Below, piece after piece: positions 16,734-25,726 of a stretch of 64,000 nucleotides of DNA; the stretch's first letter is position 1; every line of letters begins with the position of its first letter. The notes beneath the pieces are model-generated. The model saw only the letters and a program-made list of their open reading frames with translations, ran no database searches and was not told the origin of the DNA. The DNA lies in the NCBI RefSeq assembly GCF_000412635.1, contig NZ_ASTG01000017.1:78187-142186 (forward strand). Direction: 5' to 3'. The translations under genes and the position numbers were made by a program. This stretch comes from Sphingobium bisphenolivorans (GTDB lineage: Bacteria; Pseudomonadota; Alphaproteobacteria; Sphingomonadales; Sphingomonadaceae).

Positions 16734-17294
16734 ATGGACCGCCGCCACCGCAAAAAACTGCCTGCCGTCTGGCTTATGACGGATGAGCGGGTGGACGACG
16801 CCCTCTTGCTCGCGGCGGCGAGCCGGCTGCCAAAGGGCCGGGCGGGCATCATCTTTCGCCATTATCGCACCGAAGGGCCGGATCGGCACAGATTATTCGC
16901 GCGGCTGAAAAGCATTGCGTTGCGCCGCAGGCTTACCCTGATGCTCGGCGGTTCGGCGCGGCAGGCGGCCGCGTGGCGTGCCGATGGCTGGCATGGACGC
17001 GACTGCCGGCGGGCGCGGCGACCGCTGCTTCATAGTGCGCCTGCCCATGACGGGAGGGAAATGGAGGCGGCGAGGCGGGCGGGCGCCGACTTCCTCCTTC
17101 TGTCGCCGCTGTTCCCGACACGCTCTCATCCCGGAGGCCGTTCGCTTGGCCGGGCAAGATTCGGCCTGTTGTCGCGGCAGGCGCGCCGGCCGGTCATCGC
17201 GCTGGGAGGGGTGCGCGCTGAGCACCGCCGGATGCTCAAAGCGCTGGGCGCTGCGGGCTGGGCGGGGATCGACGGGCTGGGCGGACGCGTCTGA
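16734..17294 (+). CDS. ThiE/TenI-like protein (thiamine phosphate synthase family)
   Basis: A 186-residue protein with a thiamine-phosphate-synthase-like TIM barrel. Visible family marks are the SPLFPTRSHPGG segment near residue 124, matching the GPxFPTxTK loop, and VIALGGV near 155. The usual ADGVHLGQ motif reads ADGWHGRD here, and the N-terminal YLIT-type region is altered, so true thiamine phosphate synthase activity is doubtful. TenI-like or uncharacterised activity is more likely. No other thiamine genes are nearby. Confidence 0.7.
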   Translation: MDRRHRKKLPAVWLMTDERVDDALLLAAASRLPKGRAGIIFRHYRTEGPDRHRLFARLKSIALRRRLTLMLGGSARQAAAWRADGWHGRDCRRARRPLLHSAPAHDGREMEAARRAGADFLLLSPLFPTRSHPGGRSLGRARFGLLSRQARRPVIALGGVRAEHRRMLKALGAAGWAGIDGLGGRV

Positions 17295-17374
17295 ACGGTC
17301 AAGGGCGAGCGAGCGTCGCCCACCTCTATTATGCCGGTCAGGTGGGAGTGGCTATGACGCCGGATCCATCGGCA

Positions 17375-17395
17375 GGCTCAGGGCAGGCCTGAGCC
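17375..17395. terminator. Hairpin between convergent genes
   Basis: GGCTCAGG (17375-17382) pairs perfectly with CCTGAGCC (17388-17395) around a five-base loop. It lies in the 180-base gap between the ThiE-like gene and the exported protein that converges on it. No T tract follows, so termination here is only likely. The gap holds nothing else I recognise. Confidence 0.45.
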
Positions 17396-17474
17396 GATCC
17401 CGCGCCAAGTTCGGGGGGAGGGAAAGAGAGCCTTAACGCAGACCCGTCCTCATAAGGCGATCACGCTCAGCGGA

Positions 17475-18206
17475 TCAGAATTTGAAGATGGTGCCGAGAT
17501 AGACGGCCTGGCTGTCCTGCCGGTCGTCGGTCATCGGCGTCAGCCGTCCTGCGAAGCTGTTATTGTAGCGCACGCCCGCCGTCACGTTCAGGTTGCGCGT
17601 CAGCGAATAGGAACTCGCCAGATCCAGCGAATAATCCTTGTCCGCATTGGGCGTCCGGATCGCCTGACCAGGCTCGCGACGGCTTTCGATCACCACCTTG
17701 GTGCTGAAACGATCCTTGCGCGCATCCGCCAGCGAGAAATTGCGCGTGGCAGCGATCGGTTCGGCCGGAACCGGGTCCAGCTCCTTGCGGCCCACCGCTT
17801 CGGGCAGCGCGAACTTGCGCCAGTTGTGCGCATTGTTCAGGCTGAAGGCGACAGGCGCGATGCTCACCGGATCAATCGTGCGCGTCACGGCCACGCGATC
17901 GTTCAGATCAGCCGCGCGTACCATGACCGTGACCGACCGCTGGCCGCTCATCGAACCGCTGGTGGGCGTAAAGCGGAAATTCTGGCGGCTCGCCGACAGG
18001 GCGATCTTCGCATAAGCGGCGGCGAGGCGCGGATCCTTCGTCGTCGGCGTGAAGGAGGAGATGCTGCCCAAGGCGCCGAGCGATACGGGCACCTCCGCCC
18101 GCATGCGCACCAGATCGGTCGCTGCACCAAGAGCCGGAGACAGCATGAAGCCGGCCACGGCGATCGCCGAGCCTGCCAATGCCAACTGTCCCCTCTTCAG
18201 GCGCAT
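17475..18206 (-). CDS. Exported protein of unknown function, possibly outer-membrane barrel
   Basis: A 243-residue protein I do not recognise. A signal peptide (MRLKRGQLALAGSAIAVAGFML) ends near GAATD. The C-terminus alternates polar and hydrophobic residues (SLDLASSYSLTRNLNVTAGVRYN) and finishes in phenylalanine, as outer-membrane strands do. A small barrel or autotransported surface protein is therefore possible. The start at 18206 places the signal peptide at the N-terminus; the frame stays open to 18575 without a plausible start. It is probably transcribed alone, divergently from the DUF3576 lipoprotein. Confidence 0.65.
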   Translation of the reverse strand: MRLKRGQLALAGSAIAVAGFMLSPALGAATDLVRMRAEVPVSLGALGSISSFTPTTKDPRLAAAYAKIALSASRQNFRFTPTSGSMSGQRSVTVMVRAADLNDRVAVTRTIDPVSIAPVAFSLNNAHNWRKFALPEAVGRKELDPVPAEPIAATRNFSLADARKDRFSTKVVIESRREPGQAIRTPNADKDYSLDLASSYSLTRNLNVTAGVRYNNSFAGRLTPMTDDRQDSQAVYLGTIFKF

Positions 18207-18420
18207 GATCCGAGTCTCTTCCCCACCGACTTTTTCTTGAGTCTTTTTTATACGCATGAAGCGGGCCGATTGGTAGAGCGCGGCAAGCTTTTTGTCTGAG
18301 CTGTTGCACGGAACACACAGAAGCGGCGTGGGCAGCCTTCGCAGGATGAGGCGCGCCGCTGCGGTCCCCCTTGCCGATTGGCGCGGGTCCACTATAGAAG
18401 CGGGGCGTTTTCCTGAAGAT

Positions 18421-18885
18421 ATGGGACACAAAATGATGGTCCGCCCCCTCCCTACCCCTGTTTCCGCCGGTTTGCTGCTGGCTGCACTTCTGCCGCTCGC
18501 CGCCTGCGGTGGCGGTTCCAAGGAGCGCCCCAAGGCTGATCTTGCCGCGTCCAAGGTGACGACGATCGGCGTCAACGCCTATCTGTGGCGGGCGACGCTC
18601 GACACGCTGTCCTTCATGCCGATGGTTCAGACGGATTCGAACGGCGGCGTGATCGTCACCGACTGGTACGCCAATCCGAACAGCCCCAATGAGCGGATGA
18701 AGCTGACCGTGTCGATCCTCGACCAGGATCTGCGCGCCGACGCTCTGCGCGTTGCGGCCAGCCGTCAGGTCAGCCAGGGGGGACAGTGGATCGACGCACC
18801 CGTCCAGGCCGCCACCGTCCAGAAGCTGGAAGAGATCATCCTGACCAAGGCCCGCGATCTGCGCCGCATGGCGATCGCCGGCTAA
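18421..18885 (+). CDS. DUF3576 domain lipoprotein
   Basis: A 154-residue lipoprotein. The lipobox PLAAC follows a hydrophobic segment, and the mature part contains TTIGVNAYLWRATLDTLSFMP and VTDWYANP, the core of the DUF3576 family found across alphaproteobacteria. Function is unknown; an outer-membrane or periplasmic envelope role is likely. ATG codons at 18421 and 18433 are both possible. leuS begins 76 bases downstream in the same direction, and lptE lies after leuS, so an envelope-related context is plausible. Confidence 0.82.
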   Translation: MGHKMMVRPLPTPVSAGLLLAALLPLAACGGGSKERPKADLAASKVTTIGVNAYLWRATLDTLSFMPMVQTDSNGGVIVTDWYANPNSPNERMKLTVSILDQDLRADALRVAASRQVSQGGQWIDAPVQAATVQKLEEIILTKARDLRRMAIAG

Positions 18886-18961
18886 AGCCCTTCGTCCCTT
18901 TTCTGAAACCACGGGCTGGGCTTCGCAAAAGCTCGGCCCGAATGCATTTTGAGGATAGTTC

Positions 18962-21478
18962 ATGCAGAGGCGCTTCAATCCGCTTGAGGCCGATGCCCGG
19001 TGGCAGGCCGCCTGGGACGAGAAGCAGACGTTCAAGGCGTCCGACAGCAGCGACAAGCCCCGCAGCTACGTGCTGGAGATGTTCCCCTATCCTTCCGGGC
19101 GCATCCATATCGGGCATGTGCGCAACTATTCGATGGGCGACGTGCTGGCACGGTTCCGGCGCATGACGGGGCACGAAGTGCTGCATCCGATGGGCTGGGA
19201 TGCCTTCGGCATGCCGGCGGAAAATGCCGCGATGGAAAAGAAGGTCCATCCCGGCAAATGGACCTACGAGAATATCGCCAACATGAAGGCGCAGCTGAAA
19301 AAGCTGGGCTTTGCGCTGGACTGGAGCCGCGAGTTGGCGACCTGCCATCCCGACTATTACGGGCATGAGCAGGCGCTGTTTCTGGACATGCTGGAAGCGG
19401 GCCTCGTCTATCGCAAGGAGAGCGCGGTCAACTGGGACCCGGTCGACATGACCGTGCTGGCGAACGAGCAGGTGATCGACGGCAAGGGCTGGCGGTCCGG
19501 CGCGCCGGTCGAGAAGCGCAAATTGAGCCAGTGGTTCCTGAAGATCACGCAATTCGCCGACGATCTGCTCAGCGGTCTGAAGACGCTGGATCAGTGGCCT
19601 GAAAAGGTCCGGCTGATGCAGGAGAACTGGATCGGCAAGTCGGTCGGCCTGCAGTTCCGCTTCAAGCTGGATCAGGCGGTGGGCGGCATCGAGGAACTGG
19701 AGGTCTTCTCCACCCGGCCCGACACGATCTTCGGCGCAAGCTTCGCAGCGATCGCGGCGGACCATCCGATCGCGCTGGCGCTGGCGGAGAAGGACGCGGC
19801 GCTGCACGCCTTTGCCGAGGAATGCCGCCAGTCCGGCACCGCCGCGGCGGAGATCGAGACGCAGGAGAAGAAGGGCTATGACACCGGCCTGTCGGTGATC
19901 CATCCTTTCACCGGCCGCAAGCTGCCGCTGTTCGTCGCGAACTTCGTGCTGATGGATTATGGCACCGGTGCGGTCATGGCGGTTCCGGGGCATGACCAGC
20001 GCGACCTCGACTTCGCGCGCAAATATATGCTGCCGGTCGAGCGGGTGGTCGCCGCCGAGGGCGATGAGGCCAAGGGCATCGCGGACGAGGCCTATACCGG
20101 CCCCGGCAAGCTGGTGAACTCCGACTTCCTCAATGGTTTGGGCGTCGAGGAAGCCAAAGCCGAGGTCATCCGCCGCGCCGAGGAGGGTGGTTGGGGCACC
20201 GGCACCACCGTCTTCCGCCTGCGCGACTGGGGCGTATCGCGCCAGCGCTATTGGGGAACGCCGATCCCGGTCATCCATTGCGAGGATTGCGGTCCGGTGG
20301 GCGTGCCCAAGGACCAGCTGCCCGTCGTGCTGCCCGAGGATGTCAGCTTCGACATTCCCGGCAACCCGCTTGACCGGCATCCGATCTGGAAGCATGTCGA
20401 TTGCCCCAAGTGCGGCAAGGCGGCGCGGCGTGAGACGGACACGCTGGATACCTTCGCCGATTCCAGCTGGTACTTCATCCGCTTCGCCAGCCAGCCCAAG
20501 GACAAGCCGTTCGATCGCGCAACGGTCGAGAAATGGCTGCCGGTCGGCCAATATATCGGCGGCGTGGAACATGCGATCCTGCACCTGCTCTACGCCCGCT
20601 TCTGGACCCGTGCGCTGCAGCATATGGGGCAGATCGGCTTTGCCGAGCCGTTCACCGGCCTGTTCACCCAGGGCATGGTGACGCACGAGACATATAAGTC
20701 GCCCGAAGGCGCCTGGCTCGCCCCGCAGGATGTGGAGCGCAAGGGTGATGGCTTGGTCGTCATCGAAACGGGCGCACCGGTGACGGTCGGCCGCGTCGAG
20801 AAGATGTCCAAGTCGAAGAAGAATGTCGTCGATCCCGATGACATCATCGCCCAATATGGCGCGGACGCGGTGCGCTGGTTCATGCTGTCCGACAGCCCGC
20901 CGGAGCGCGACCTGCCCTGGACCGAAAGCGGGATCGAGGGCAGCTGGCGCTTCGTCAACCGCCTGTGGCGGCTGTTCGGGGAGGCCGACAAGGCTGCGGA
21001 GGGCGCCGAAAAGGCGATGGATCGCAAGCTGCACCAGACCATCGACGGCGTGGCGAAGGACATCGAGGCGCTGTCCTTCAACAAGGCGGTCGCGAAGATC
21101 TACGAACTCACCAACGCGGTGGAGAAAGCCAAGCCCTCGGCCAGCCGGACTGCGGCGATCCGGACGCTGGCGCTGCTGGTCGCGCCGATGATCCCGCATC
21201 TGGCCGAGGAAGCCTGGGCGGACATGGGCGAGGAGGGGCTGATTGCCGACGCCGCCTGGCCGCAGGTCGATCCGGCGCTGCTGGTGGAGGATGAGGTGAC
21301 CATCGCCTGCCAGGTGATGGGCAAGCTGCGCGACACCATTACGGTACCCAAGGGCACGCCGAAAGATGAGCTGGAACGCCTCGCGCTTGCGGCGCCCAAT
21401 GTGGTGCGCACGCTGGATGGGGCCAGCCCCAAGAAGATCATCGTGGTGCCGGACCGGCTGGTGAATTTGGTGATCTAG
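18962..21478 (+). CDS. leuS: Leucyl-tRNA synthetase
   Basis: An 838-residue class I synthetase that charges tRNA-Leu. The HIGH motif is at residues 49-52 (RIHIGHVRN) and KMSKS is near residue 614 (KMSKSKKNV). The CP1 editing domain lies between residues ~220 and 420, and the C-terminal anticodon region ends in [16 protein letters not shown]. Length and order are normal. It heads the leuS-lptE-holA block, a gene set conserved across proteobacteria. The gap after it carries a dispersed-type repeat. Confidence 0.98.
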   Translation: MQRRFNPLEADARWQAAWDEKQTFKASDSSDKPRSYVLEMFPYPSGRIHIGHVRNYSMGDVLARFRRMTGHEVLHPMGWDAFGMPAENAAMEKKVHPGKWTYENIANMKAQLKKLGFALDWSRELATCHPDYYGHEQALFLDMLEAGLVYRKESAVNWDPVDMTVLANEQVIDGKGWRSGAPVEKRKLSQWFLKITQFADDLLSGLKTLDQWPEKVRLMQENWIGKSVGLQFRFKLDQAVGGIEELEVFSTRPDTIFGASFAAIAADHPIALALAEKDAALHAFAEECRQSGTAAAEIETQEKKGYDTGLSVIHPFTGRKLPLFVANFVLMDYGTGAVMAVPGHDQRDLDFARKYMLPVERVVAAEGDEAKGIADEAYTGPGKLVNSDFLNGLGVEEAKAEVIRRAEEGGWGTGTTVFRLRDWGVSRQRYWGTPIPVIHCEDCGPVGVPKDQLPVVLPEDVSFDIPGNPLDRHPIWKHVDCPKCGKAARRETDTLDTFADSSWYFIRFASQPKDKPFDRATVEKWLPVGQYIGGVEHAILHLLYARFWTRALQHMGQIGFAEPFTGLFTQGMVTHETYKSPEGAWLAPQDVERKGDGLVVIETGAPVTVGRVEKMSKSKKNVVDPDDIIAQYGADAVRWFMLSDSPPERDLPWTESGIEGSWRFVNRLWRLFGEADKAAEGAEKAMDRKLHQTIDGVAKDIEALSFNKAVAKIYELTNAVEKAKPSASRTAAIRTLALLVAPMIPHLAEEAWADMGEEGLIADAAWPQVDPALLVEDEVTIACQVMGKLRDTITVPKGTPKDELERLALAAPNVVRTLDGASPKKIIVVPDRLVNLVI

Positions 21479-21494
21479 TGGAAACGCCCGGGGG

Positions 21495-21555
21495 GGCTGA
21501 GCGGAGTGAAGTGGCTTCGCTGACGCTCAGCCTTGCCCTTCGACAAGCTCAGGGC
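21495..21555. repeat. Palindromic intergenic repeat between leuS and lptE
   Basis: GGCTGAGCG (21495-21503) pairs perfectly with CGCTCAGCC (21524-21532). It is followed by a second hairpin, GCCCT (21535-21539) with AGGGC (21551-21555), around TCGACAAGCTC. The CCTTCGACAAGCTCAGG core is a dispersed intergenic repeat seen in many proteobacterial genomes. It probably forms mRNA structure between the two genes. Confidence 0.65.
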
Positions 21556-21575
21556 GAACGGATATAGGACGGTCG

Positions 21576-22073
21576 ATGAAGCGCATTTTGCCCCTGATTG
21601 GTTTCGCATGTCTCCTTTCCGCCTGCGGCCTTCGTCCGGTCTATGGCGGCGGCACTCATGGCGCGGTGGCGCAGGCGCTGGGGAATGTCGAGATCGCTCC
21701 CATCGAGGGCAAGGGCGGTTGGCTGGTACGCAACGCGCTCAATGACCGCTTGTCGGCGATGAGCGGTTCGGGCGTCAGCTACCGGCTGGTGGTGAAGCTG
21801 GACGATCAGATCAGCGGCCTTGGTCTGCGTTCGGACGCCGCCATCACGCGGGAGCGGCGGACGCTGCGCGCGCGCTATCAGCTGATCGACGCTGCGACCG
21901 GCACGCAGATGCTGGACGACACCGCCGGATCGGACGTCGGCATCGACGTGGTGTCCAGCGAATATGCGACGATCGCGGCCGAAGATACAGCGCTGGAGCG
22001 GCTGTCGGGCACGATCGCGGACCAGATCGTCGCGCGGCTGGCGCTGTTCGCGACGCGGGAAAAGACGCGTTGA
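21576..22073 (+). CDS. lptE: LPS assembly lipoprotein LptE
   Basis: A 165-residue outer-membrane lipoprotein. The lipobox LLSAC puts the lipidated cysteine at residue 17, followed by GLRPVYGG, the conserved LptE start. LptE plugs the LptD barrel and helps place lipopolysaccharide (in sphingomonads, possibly related glycolipids) in the outer leaflet. Its position between leuS and holA is conserved across proteobacteria and supports the call where sequence similarity is low. The stop overlaps the holA start as TTGA. Confidence 0.88.
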   Translation: MKRILPLIGFACLLSACGLRPVYGGGTHGAVAQALGNVEIAPIEGKGGWLVRNALNDRLSAMSGSGVSYRLVVKLDDQISGLGLRSDAAITRERRTLRARYQLIDAATGTQMLDDTAGSDVGIDVVSSEYATIAAEDTALERLSGTIADQIVARLALFATREKTR

Positions 22074-23095
22074 AGGCAAGCCGCGGCCAGATCGAAAAGG
22101 CGCTCGACGCGCCGCCGGCCGACCTTCGTTTCTTCCTGCTTTACGGCCCTGACGAGGCGGGCAGCGCGGTGCTGGCCAAAAGGCTGGAGCGCGCCATGGG
22201 ACCCGAGGCGGAGCGGATCGACCTGGATGGATCGACCTTGCGCGATGATCCGGCGCGACTGGCGGATGAAGCGGCGTCCTTCTCCATGTTCGGTGACAGG
22301 CGCTGGATCAGGATCAACGGCATGGGCGATGAATCGCTTCCCGCTCTCGCCGCGCTGCTGGAGGCGGAAGCGGCGGGCAATCCCGTTATCGCCACGGCAG
22401 GCGCGCTCAAGCCCGCCTCGAAGCTGTTGAAGCTGGCACTGGAGGATAAGCGGGTGATGGCCTTCGCCTCCTACCAGCCCGATGCGCGGGAGGCGGAACA
22501 GATCGCCATCGGCATCGCACGGGAAGGAGGGCTTCGCCTCTCGTCCGATCTCGGCCGCCGCATTGCGGACCTCGCCAATGGCGACCGAACGCTGATGGCG
22601 GGCGAGGTGGAGAAGCTGATCCTCTATCTCGATGCCGCGCCTGACCGGCCGCGCGATGCGACCGAGGAGGCGCTGGATGCACTATCGGCTGACAATCCGG
22701 ACTCGGACGCCGCCCCGCTGGTGAACGCCGTGCTCGGGGGTGATCTGCGGGCGATGCATCGGGAATTGGGCCGTCTCGCCGAAGCGGGCACGGCCATGGC
22801 GGCGGTGCTGCGCCCGCTGCTGACGCGTGCCATGCTGATCGCCACCATTAGGGCAGGTTTCGACAAGAGCGGTCGGCTGGAAGGCGCCGTCGAGGCGGCC
22901 GGCAAGGCGGTCTTCTGGAAGGAAAAGGGCATCGTCACGCGGCAGGTGCGGATATGGGACGCGGCCGGCATCGCGCGCGTCCTCCAGCGGCTTGCCCAGG
23001 CGGAGCGGGCGAGCCGGTCGGGCAGGGGGCTGGGGGACCTTCTGGTTCGCCACGAACTGCTGGCGATCGCCCGTCAGGCGGCGCGCGAACGCTGA
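22070..23095 (+). CDS. holA: DNA polymerase III delta subunit
   Basis: A 341-residue clamp-loader subunit that opens the beta sliding clamp ring. The AAA+-like N-terminal region includes FFLLYGPDEAGS near residue 21 and the characteristic LDGSTLRDDP near 47-56. A helical collar domain follows (residues ~200-341). The start is a TTG that overlaps the lptE stop by four bases (TTGA), the only start that keeps the family N-terminus. It is the last gene of the leuS-lptE-holA block. Confidence 0.92.
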   Translation: MKASRGQIEKALDAPPADLRFFLLYGPDEAGSAVLAKRLERAMGPEAERIDLDGSTLRDDPARLADEAASFSMFGDRRWIRINGMGDESLPALAALLEAEAAGNPVIATAGALKPASKLLKLALEDKRVMAFASYQPDAREAEQIAIGIAREGGLRLSSDLGRRIADLANGDRTLMAGEVEKLILYLDAAPDRPRDATEEALDALSADNPDSDAAPLVNAVLGGDLRAMHRELGRLAEAGTAMAAVLRPLLTRAMLIATIRAGFDKSGRLEGAVEAAGKAVFWKEKGIVTRQVRIWDAAGIARVLQRLAQAERASRSGRGLGDLLVRHELLAIARQAARER

Positions 23096-23140
23096 TCCTA
23101 AGCGCTTGATCGGACGGGGCGCCATCGCCATATTGCGCCC

Positions 23141-23545
23141 ATGGACAAGCTCAACCTGACCGACGCCCAATGGCGCGAGCGCCTTTCCCCGGAAGAGTTT
23201 CATGTCCTGCGCGAAGGCGGGACGGAGCGGGCGTTCACCGGCAAATACAATAGTAACAAGGCTGACGGCATCTATTATTGCGCCGGCTGCGGGGCCGAGC
23301 TGTTCGACGCCGAGGAAAAATATGACAGCGGGTCGGGCTGGCCCAGCTTCACCGCCCCGGTCGATATCGACGCGGTGGACGAGATCCGCGACACCAGCCA
23401 CGGCATGATCCGCACCGAGGTGCGCTGTGCCAAGTGCGACGGCCATCTCGGCCATGTCTTCCCCGACGGGCCGGGCATCAACGGCTTGCGCTATTGCATG
23501 AACAGCGCGTCGCTGGATTTCAAGCCGCGCGACGACGTTGAATAA
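23141..23545 (+). CDS. msrB: Peptide-methionine (R)-S-oxide reductase
   Basis: A 134-residue MsrB that reduces methionine-R-sulfoxide in proteins. The catalytic Cys119 lies in RYCMNSASL. Two CxxC pairs (CAGC near residue 47 and CAKC near 96) bind structural zinc. [12 protein letters not shown] and GHVFPDGP are further family motifs. It lies 45 bases after holA and may have its own promoter. No msrA is nearby and there is no signal peptide, so it acts in the cytosol. Confidence 0.97.
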   Translation: MDKLNLTDAQWRERLSPEEFHVLREGGTERAFTGKYNSNKADGIYYCAGCGAELFDAEEKYDSGSGWPSFTAPVDIDAVDEIRDTSHGMIRTEVRCAKCDGHLGHVFPDGPGINGLRYCMNSASLDFKPRDDVE

Positions 23546-23644
23546 TCATTCATCGCCGGTAAAGCGTCCTTTCCCTTGAGAAACGGGGGCGTGGTCCGTA
23601 TCCGCTGGCCGCACCTTCCTTTCTAGCGCAAATCCGGGCGAACC

Positions 23645-25723
23645 ATGGCACGATCAGGCAAGAGCAGCGAACCGCGTGGCAGGGCGAAGCGATGGCTGTT
23701 CCGGGGGCTGAAGATCGGCCTTGTCGGCGCGCTGAGCGCGGTGATCGCCGTGGTGGTGGCGGTGGTGATCGCCTATCAGTCGCTGCCTGATTATCAGTCG
23801 CTCAAATCCTCTCCCAATGGGCAGATGATCCGCGTCCATGCCGCCGACGGCAGCGTCATCGTATCCCTGGGGCCGAGCTTTGGCCGTTGGCTGAGCTATG
23901 AGCAGATCCCGACCGTGATGGTCGACGCCATGATCTCGACCGAGGACAAGCGCTATTATCTGCACCCCGGCGTCGATCCGATCGGCATGGCCCGTGCGAC
24001 CTGGGTGGCGCTGGAGAACCGGGGCAGGGGCAAGCGCTGGCAGGGCGCCTCCACCATCACCCAGCAGGTGACGCGCAACATCTTTCTCAACAACAGCTAT
24101 AGCTGGGGCCGCAAGGTCAGGGAGATGGTGCTGGCGCTGGCGCTGGAGCGGAAATTTTCCAAGCGGCAAATCCTCGAGCTGTACCTCAACAAGGTCTATT
24201 TCGGCGGCGGCGCCTACGGCATCGACGCGGCGAGCCGCAAATTCTTCGGCCATCCCGCCACTGCGCTGAGCCTGCCGGAAGCCGCGATCATCGCTGGTCT
24301 GGTCAAGGCGCCGTCCAGCTATTCGCCGACCGCTGACGCGGAAGCGGCGATCGGCCGTGCCGGCGTGGTGCTGAACCTGATGCGGGAAAATGGCGTCATC
24401 AGCGCGGCGGAGCGGGCCAGCACCGATCTTCAGGACGTGAAGATGGCGCCCGAACCGCGCCAGAACAGCGTCCGCTATTTCACCGACTGGGCCCTGCCGC
24501 AGCTGGACACCTTGATCGACGAACCGAACGAGCCGCTGGAAGTCTATACGACGATCGACCTTGGCATGCAGAAGGCGGCGACGGCGGCGATCCAGGCCAA
24601 TGTACCGCCGGGCACGCAGGGGGCGATGGTGTCGCTGGACCGCGACGGGGCGGTGCGGGCGATGGTTGGCGGGCTCGACTATGTGAGTTCCAACTATAAT
24701 CGCGCGACCACCGCGACGCGTCAGCCTGGGTCCGCGTGGAAGATTTTCGTCTATATGGCGGCGCTGGAGGCGGGCTACACGCCCGATACGGGGGTCACGG
24801 ACAAGCCGGTGACGATCAATGGCTGGAGCCCGCGCAACAGCAGTGGCCGTTATTCGGGCGAGATCGATATCCGCACCGCTTTCGCCTATTCGATCAACAC
24901 GGTGGCGGCGCAATTGGGCGTCGAAGTCGGTTTCCCCACGGTCGCCGATATGGCGCGGCGCTTCGGCATCAGCACGCCGATCAACACGCATCCCTCCATG
25001 GTGCTGGGTACGTCGGATGTCCGCCTGATCGACATGACCCGCGCCTTCGCCTCGATCGCGCGCAAGGGCGTGGCGGTGAGCCCCTATGGCATTACCAAGG
25101 TGACGACCGCCGACGGCCGGTTGCTCTACGAACATCAGGATGACACCAGCCGCGTGCTGGTGGCGCCCTGGGTCGCGGCCGGCATGACCGACCTCATGCA
25201 GACTGCGGTGAGCACCGGCACGGGCCGTGCCGCCCAGATCGGTCGCCCGGTGGCTGGCAAGACCGGTACGACCAGCAGCAACAAGGATGGCTGGTTCCTG
25301 GGCTTCTCCAGCGGGATTACGACGGGCGTCTGGATGGGGCGTGACGATGCCCGTCCCGTCGGCGTGCTGCAGGGCGGCCGCGCGCCGGCGCGGGCTTTTG
25401 CCGACTATATGAAGGTGGCGGTCGCGCGGCGGCCGGTCGAGCAGTTCGAAACCGAGGTGACGCTGCCCGAGTGGCAGCTGGAGCCGGATGAGGAGGCTTA
25501 TTACGGCCAGCCCGACAATGGCGCCGACAGCGGTATGATGGTCGATGAAAACGGCATGCCGGTCGAGCGTGCGCGCCCTGCTCCGGATGAGGAGGATAGC
25601 GCCGATGAGGACCAGCAGCAGGAGGCGCCCGATCCGGCCGACCGGCCGCAAGCGCCGCGCCTCGACCAGCGCTGGATCGACAATGTGCTCGGCCGTCCCT
25701 CACGCCAGCAGCAGCCGCATTGA
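23645..25723 (+). CDS. Class A penicillin-binding protein (PBP1A family)
   Basis: A 692-residue bifunctional peptidoglycan synthase anchored by one N-terminal membrane helix (residues ~22-42). The GT51 transglycosylase domain shows TEDKRYYLHPGVD and GASTITQQVTRN. The transpeptidase has Ser363 in GSAWK (SxxK), SIN at 416-418 and KTGTT at 539-543. The C-terminal tail is acidic and Gln/Pro-rich. It polymerises and crosslinks glycan strands at the periplasmic face. It converges on the retropepsin-like gene with 3 bases between stops. Confidence 0.94.
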   Translation: MARSGKSSEPRGRAKRWLFRGLKIGLVGALSAVIAVVVAVVIAYQSLPDYQSLKSSPNGQMIRVHAADGSVIVSLGPSFGRWLSYEQIPTVMVDAMISTEDKRYYLHPGVDPIGMARATWVALENRGRGKRWQGASTITQQVTRNIFLNNSYSWGRKVREMVLALALERKFSKRQILELYLNKVYFGGGAYGIDAASRKFFGHPATALSLPEAAIIAGLVKAPSSYSPTADAEAAIGRAGVVLNLMRENGVISAAERASTDLQDVKMAPEPRQNSVRYFTDWALPQLDTLIDEPNEPLEVYTTIDLGMQKAATAAIQANVPPGTQGAMVSLDRDGAVRAMVGGLDYVSSNYNRATTATRQPGSAWKIFVYMAALEAGYTPDTGVTDKPVTINGWSPRNSSGRYSGEIDIRTAFAYSINTVAAQLGVEVGFPTVADMARRFGISTPINTHPSMVLGTSDVRLIDMTRAFASIARKGVAVSPYGITKVTTADGRLLYEHQDDTSRVLVAPWVAAGMTDLMQTAVSTGTGRAAQIGRPVAGKTGTTSSNKDGWFLGFSSGITTGVWMGRDDARPVGVLQGGRAPARAFADYMKVAVARRPVEQFETEVTLPEWQLEPDEEAYYGQPDNGADSGMMVDENGMPVERARPAPDEEDSADEDQQQEAPDPADRPQAPRLDQRWIDNVLGRPSRQQQPH

Positions 25724-25726
25724 CCT

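Noticed and set aside
18836..21199. A 787-codon open frame on the minus strand opposite leuS
   Set aside because: It mirrors an obvious leucyl-tRNA synthetase gene, has no family-like sequence and arises from GC-rich codon bias. Similar frames opposite gyrB, lhr, pbp1A and rho are rejected for the same reason.
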